Origin: Armigeres subalbatus
Lineage: Eukaryota > Arthropoda > Insecta > Diptera > Culicidae
DNA: 64,000 bases
NCBI RefSeq assembly: GCF_024139115.2
Contig: NC_085141.1
Coordinates: 39,004,120 to 39,068,119, forward strand
Direction of reading: 5' to 3'
In this document: positions 59,969 through 64,000 of the stretch, piece after piece
How positions within the stretch are numbered: the first letter of the stretch is position 1
Layout of the letters: each line of letters begins with the position of its first letter
Notes under the pieces: model-generated
What the model saw: the letters and a program-made list of their open reading frames with translations, nothing else
Told to the model about the DNA's origin: nothing
Databases searched by the model: none
Position numbers and translations under genes: made by a program

Positions 59969-60296
59969 TTCGATAGTTTCGCGTACACTTGCTGGTTGTT
60001 ATTTTCGACCGATAAATTCACTAATTTCTATCGAAAAAGCACTACAGGCACCCTGCGCGACGAATGTGTTGCCAATTTGACTCACTTTGAAAGGACTTCT
60101 TGATCTTCTTTGCGCCCGTTCTTCGCGTTCGTCTACCTGTCAGTGCGGCTTCACCGCGCTCGGTTCCCGCTTGACAGTTCGAGTTCGAAACCGGTTGGCA
60201 GTCGTGAACGTGCTTCTTTTCAGGATCAATGCACACGTGCGTGTTTTCTACGCCGCGTGCATACGCTGAGAAAAGTGAAAAAAGAATAAAAGTATA

Positions 60297-61187
60297 GAGG
60301 TCTTGATAAGAGAAACGCGGATTGGCATGAGCCGCCAATCGAACCGTCAAAAAACAGCAGCCAATCGAGCAAGAGACCTGTCAAGCAACCAAACATCGGC
60401 TCAAATACTGAAAATGGCTAAATTCGATTTAACGCCATTTATGAATGAACAAATTTTAATGCATTTTACATTTCGTTATCAATAATATATGCAAATCAAT
60501 GATAGGTTATGAAATGCAATTGCTTCGTTTATGGGATTTTATTGTCATGTGATGTGAACACATTAAGGGTCTGTCTCATTTGGAGAATCAAACTGATATT
60601 AAACTTAAAAGTGACATTTCAATAATTATCGAAAAACCCTGCTAGCAGATCAAGATTACTTTTGACAGATATCGAATCATTTTCCATCGATGTCCTATTG
60701 GAATTGCTCGGTAGCACCAGCCATTCTTATAACAGGGTGATTTTTTAATTTTCGAACTGTCACTTTTAAGTTTAATTCTCCAAATGAGACAGACCCTAAA
60801 TAAAGGTGTGTAAAATTTGACCTAGATAAACCATATGTCAGGGGGGTAATATGCGGTGCATCGCGCCTCCTCTGCATGTAGTATGAAGCAAATGTAAATA
60901 AACAATCCCACAATTTTTTCGTTAGTCAGCACTAGTGCAGGTTAACCAATATCCTACAAGATTCCAGCTCGAAAAATGTTACACTTGCCAAGCGGGGTGG
61001 CCCAGGGTGGCCCGCCTTTCCCAAGCGGCGAGGCCCGGATAATACATCTTAGGTAGGCTTGATTTGTTCGTGGATGACAGGCTTACTCCCCCCCTGCCAT
61101 ATGTGTTGTTCTTCCATATGAAGAATTTTGGCTGCAGTGTTGGCAGTGCCACATTTTCTATCCGCGTTTCTCTTATCAAGGCCTCTA
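60297..61187. mobile_element. MULE-like TIR element between eIF2-gamma and Set
   Basis: TIR GAGGTCTTGATAAGAGAAAC / GTTTCTCTTATCAAGGCCTC; direct repeat AATAAAAGTATA at 60285-60296 and 61188-61199 (9-10 bp if the terminal TA belongs to the element). It contains a second MITE at 60566-60797. No transposase. Confidence 0.85.
60566..60797. mobile_element. MITE nested in the MULE-like element
   Basis: TIR AGGGTCTGTCTCATTTGGAG / CTCCAAATGAGACAGACCCT, with AAACTTAAAAGTGACA against TGTCACTTTTAAGTTT inside. Arms about 45 bp. Confidence 0.85.
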
Positions 61188-61506
61188 AATAAAAGTATAT
61201 GAACCATTACATCATGACGTCACGCAAGACAATTGTTTTTATCCGTGTTCAAATAGGGAGTGAAGTTTCATGATGGCAATGTTTACAATTTTTTATATGG
61301 AGTTTTTGGCTCGTGCAATCGTCAATATTGTGTTCGGGGCTTGACAAGCAGGCAAAGTTTCGGTTGCGTTCACAAGTTTAATATTTACATTCATATCCCT
61401 TCACTAAATTTATGTACACCCCTGCCCAACCGGTAGCGGTTACGCAGCTTGACTCCTGTCATTTTTAGCGAACAGAAATTCGCATTTTCTGCTTCCTTGC
61501 CCAAAA

Positions 61507-61520
61507 TATATATAAAAAAA
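61507..61520 (+). promoter_or_regulatory. Possible TATA box of Set
   Basis: TATATATAAAAAAA about 120 nt upstream of the Set ATG. AT-rich flanks make chance occurrence plausible. Confidence 0.3.
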
Positions 61521-61634
61521 TTGCCGGCATTTTTTAAATAAGTGAGAATTTTAATTGTGTTATTCATTAGAAATCAAAAGAGCATCTTTTAACCGGCTTC
61601 ATTGTTGTCCGCAAGTATCCCGTTTGGGTTGAAA

Positions 61635-62565
61635 ATGGCTTCGATCGCGAAAAAAGTGAAAAAATCCGACGACGCGCTTGAGGACGAATCGGAAGCGTTG
61701 GAGGCAATCGACAGCTGCCAAAACGAAATCGATGCCCTCAACGAGAAAGCCAGCGAGGAAATCCTCAAAGTCGAGCAAAAGTACAACGGACTGCGGAAGC
61801 CCCACTTTCAGAAGCGAAACGAAATCATCAAGCGCATTCCGAGTTTCTGGGTGACGGCCATCGTGAACCATCCGCAGATATCCGGTATCCTCGAGGAAGA
61901 GGAAGAAGAGTGTTTGCAGTTCATGGAGAAACTAGAGGTGGAGGAATTTGAGGACATCAAGAGCGGCTATCGCATTCACTTTTACTTTGACGAGAATCCG
62001 TATTTCGAAAACAAAGTACTGACAAAGGAGTTCAATCTGGGCACAAGTGGCGGTAAGTTATGAGAATCAAAATCTGAAGATGAAAAGGATAAAAAATATC
62101 GGATATCTTAATTATAATTATAAAATCAATGAATCAATACTAAATTATAAGTCTATTGTATCCATAATTTAATTAAAGCAAGAAAGATGTAGTGAACTAA
62201 TATTTGAATTCGAATATCGTTCACTTCTAGAATCTCCTGTTTCAACCAGCACGGCCATCAAGTGGAAACCGGATCGCGATCTGACCAAGATGTTGCCAAA
62301 GAAGGCGATGGCTAACCGGCGGAAGCGCGGTCTAGAGTATCGAACATTTTTCGACTGGTTCACCGACAATAATGATCCGATTAACGATGACATTGCCGAA
62401 CTGATCAAGGACGATCTGTGGCCAAATCCGCTCCAGTACTATCTGGTGCCGGACATCGAGGTGGAACCGGAAGCGGAAGAGGACGGCGGTGAAGAAGACT
62501 TTGGTGACGATGGCGAGGGCGAGGAAGAAGAGGACGAGATCGAAGATGAGGAAGAGGAGGCCTAA
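61635..62565 (+). CDS. Set: SET/TAF-I histone chaperone (NAP family), two exons
   Basis: Nuclear histone chaperone; the family also inhibits PP2A and histone acetylation. Exons 61635-62052 (donor GTAAGT) and 62231-62565 (acceptor CTTCTAG), joined in frame as SGG-ESPVS, give 250 aa. Start: ATG at 61635 with A at -3 and G at +4. Seen in order: basic N-terminus, long helix for dimerisation (about 20-60, [18 protein letters not shown]), NAP 'earmuff' core ([64 protein letters not shown]) and an acidic tail of about 35 residues ([18 protein letters not shown]). This matches Set/TAF-I rather than NAP1, which has a longer N-terminus. AATAAA at 63001-63006 is a candidate poly(A) signal; 62566-63000 is AT-rich UTR-like sequence. 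Confidence 0.96.
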
Positions 62566-63110
62566 GAGGCAAGTTTATTTTGTGAGGATCGAAATCATTG
62601 TGGATCAACAGTTTATACTACTTTTGCTGTCAACGTGGGTAAGCATAAAGGCAATTATTTATTACTAAATTCAATGGTAGAGACCCAATTCTAGATGTAG
62701 TGAAACAGAATTCCACGATTGATCAGAATTTCGTATATTATGTTATAAAATTGCTTTGACGTTGATCTGGAATTAGTACAGCTCCAGAATCGTTTTATAG
62801 CAATAGAATACCATAGAATATTGTGTTTTAACAGCAGCACCCATTACCCTATAAAATACAATTGACGCGAATCAAACATTTAAGGATGACTATAGCTACT
62901 TATGTAGTTTGGAGATTAACGCGACCGAAACAGGAATTAAGACAAAGCATATAAAGTATTATTGGATGAAAATGGTACCACAAATGAACTATATACGGCT
63001 AATAAACAAGCACTACTTAAAACTGAGATCTAAGGAACAAACAAATGTAGTAGCAAGAGACCGGATGATCACTAAAACAATCATATAACTAGAATATCTT
63101 CGAAGTCCCA

Positions 63111-63244
63111 TTTTTTTGACGTAAACTACGTCTAAGGGGAAGACTCAAATACAGGGTGTAAAACCAAAATTTCCAAATTCGAGACCGTCACGAAATTAGG
63201 ATAGATTTCAAACGCTAATAGCGTCTTTATCTTTCGATGGATTT
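63111..63244. repeat. 134-bp direct repeat, copy 1
   Basis: Begins TTTTTTGACGTAAACTACGT and ends CTTTATCTTTCGATGG. Copy 2 at 63760-63893 differs at only a few positions; offset about 648 bp. Confidence 0.9.
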
Positions 63245-63449
63245 TCAAGATTTACTTATCAATAGATTCGGAAACTCTCCAGCAATTTGCCAATTCTATT
63301 GATACTATTGATTATCAACGTTAAACTATTGAAAATGTTATTTCTTTCCAAACCGGGTGAAAAATTCAATCCCGTTCTTAAATCCCCAACACGGACATCA
63401 GATTGCAGTAACGTACGGGCCTTTTGATCCACTGCTTCGTTTTCCCTGT

Positions 63450-63462
63450 GTATAAAAAGCCC
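63450..63462 (+). promoter_or_regulatory. TATA box and core promoter candidate
   Basis: TGTATAAAAAGCC followed about 30 nt later by CGTCATTTTCATTC in a GC-rich patch, unlike the AT-rich flanks. Confidence 0.45.
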
Positions 63463-63557
63463 CGTGTTTCGCGTGCGCGCGTCATTTTCATTCTGCATGT
63501 CACGGAGAACAGAAGATTTCGTTCGCACGGGAGGGCTTGGCTCGTTGATTGAGATTT

Positions 63558-63749
63558 ATGAGTCATTTTGCGGATGAAATTTTTCGTCAGGTGGTGGTGG
63601 CGGTCGTGGCAACAGCAGTACATCTTTTCATCCGTGTTCCCAACAGCATCGTTGAATCTGGCAATCAACGTCGTGCTGTTGATGAGGCACATAAGTGGAA
63701 ATTGATCGGTTCTTTTCAGGACCACCATTATGTTTGGGAGGAAGGTTAA
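63558..63749 (+). CDS. Small ORF behind a TATA box, between direct repeats
   Basis: Not recognised. ATG at 63558, 63 codons, MSHFADEIFRQVVVAVVATA then IRVPNSIVESGNQRR, ending HHYVWEEG. About 105 bp upstream lies TATAAAAAG, followed by TCATTTTCATTC, a plausible core promoter. Coding status is unproven; it may be an exon of a decayed repeat unit. Confidence 0.25.
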   Translation: MSHFADEIFRQVVVAVVATAVHLFIRVPNSIVESGNQRRAVDEAHKWKLIGSFQDHHYVWEEG

Positions 63750-63759
63750 GTCGAAATAA

Positions 63760-63893
63760 TTTTTTGACGTAAACTACGTCTAAAGGGAAGACTCAGATAC
63801 ATGGTGTAAAACGGAAATTTCCAAATTCGAGACCGTCGCGAAATTAGGATAGATTTCAAACACTAATAGCGTCTTTATCTTTCGATGGACTTT
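63760..63893. repeat. 134-bp direct repeat, copy 2
   Basis: Same order as 63111-63244, including the small palindrome GACGTAAACTACGTC. Sequence after 63893 to the window end (64000) is only weakly like that after copy 1. Confidence 0.9.
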
Positions 63894-64000
63894 TAATCAC
63901 TTACTCTGCAGAAGTCGAATGATGGATTGAATCTTATGAATTTTTGCGTTACTGCTGCCGATTTATTGCAACAATATCATGAATTTACTCTCAGTCAAAC

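Noticed and set aside
1..64000. CRISPR array, bacterial operons, rRNA genes
   Set aside because: Intron-exon structure and TE content are eukaryotic; no spaced direct repeats or rRNA-like sequence noticed.

Overview
This window looks like a culicine mosquito chromosome, most likely Aedes. It is AT-rich, its protein-coding exons are small islands in introns of 5-16 kb, and almost everything between them is nested transposable elements. A minus-strand SINE at about 8.95-9.14 kb matches my memory of the Aedes Feilai family, and the host proteins read as dipteran. The species call rests on recall, not on a search.

Three host loci are well supported. (1) A plus-strand DUF229 sulfatase/alkaline-phosphatase-fold protein has four exons (13861-13982, 14057-14210, 20256-21342, 23037-23596), giving 640 aa with all splice phases consistent. 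(2) The fused eIF2-gamma/Su(var)3-9 transcription unit lies on the minus strand from 59968 down to 29318. Shared exons 1 (59968-59894) and 2 (46756-46582) splice either to eIF2-gamma exons 3 and 4 (30545-29435, 29375-29318; 472 aa) or to one large Su(var)3-9 exon (45867-44003; about 704 aa). Both splices are in frame because both acceptors fit the phase-1 end of exon 2. (3) A plus-strand SET/TAF-I (NAP family) gene has two exons (61635-62052, 62231-62565; 250 aa) and faces away from eIF2-gamma. Translation initiation, H3K9 methylation and histone chaperoning therefore sit side by side, two of them on one shared promoter and exon pair.

The rest is mobile DNA, layered finely enough to give relative ages. 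0-12 kb: a Ty3/gypsy-type LTR and leader running off the left edge, TIR elements, LINE fragments and SINEs. 14.2-20.2 kb (DUF229 intron 2): a TIR element carrying a tRNA-like sequence, then a 3.3-kb hAT-like element containing a tRNA-Val-like SINE, a small hAT MITE and about 1.7 kb of a 23-bp minisatellite. 21.5-27 kb: LINE ORF1 and EN-RT remnants and a 219-bp foldback. 30.6-43.9 kb (eIF2-gamma intron 2): one LINE hit by several MITEs, a second retroposon and an LTR element, the last itself hit by a TTAA-type MITE and a 2.7-kb hAT-like element. 46.8-59.9 kb (eIF2-gamma intron 1): a 702-bp foldback, a LINE holding a 1.1-kb hAT and a perfect 232-bp palindrome, a second LINE split by a 2-kb hAT, and two small ORFs that may be real. 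60-61.2 kb: a MULE-like insertion between the eIF2-gamma and Set starts. 63.1-63.9 kb: a direct-repeat pair enclosing a TATA box and a 63-codon ORF.

All gene models come from reading splice consensus, reading phase and protein motifs by eye. Transposon boundaries come from visible terminal inverted repeats and target-site duplications (TSDs). Superfamily names follow TSD length and terminal motif and are inferences unless stated otherwise.
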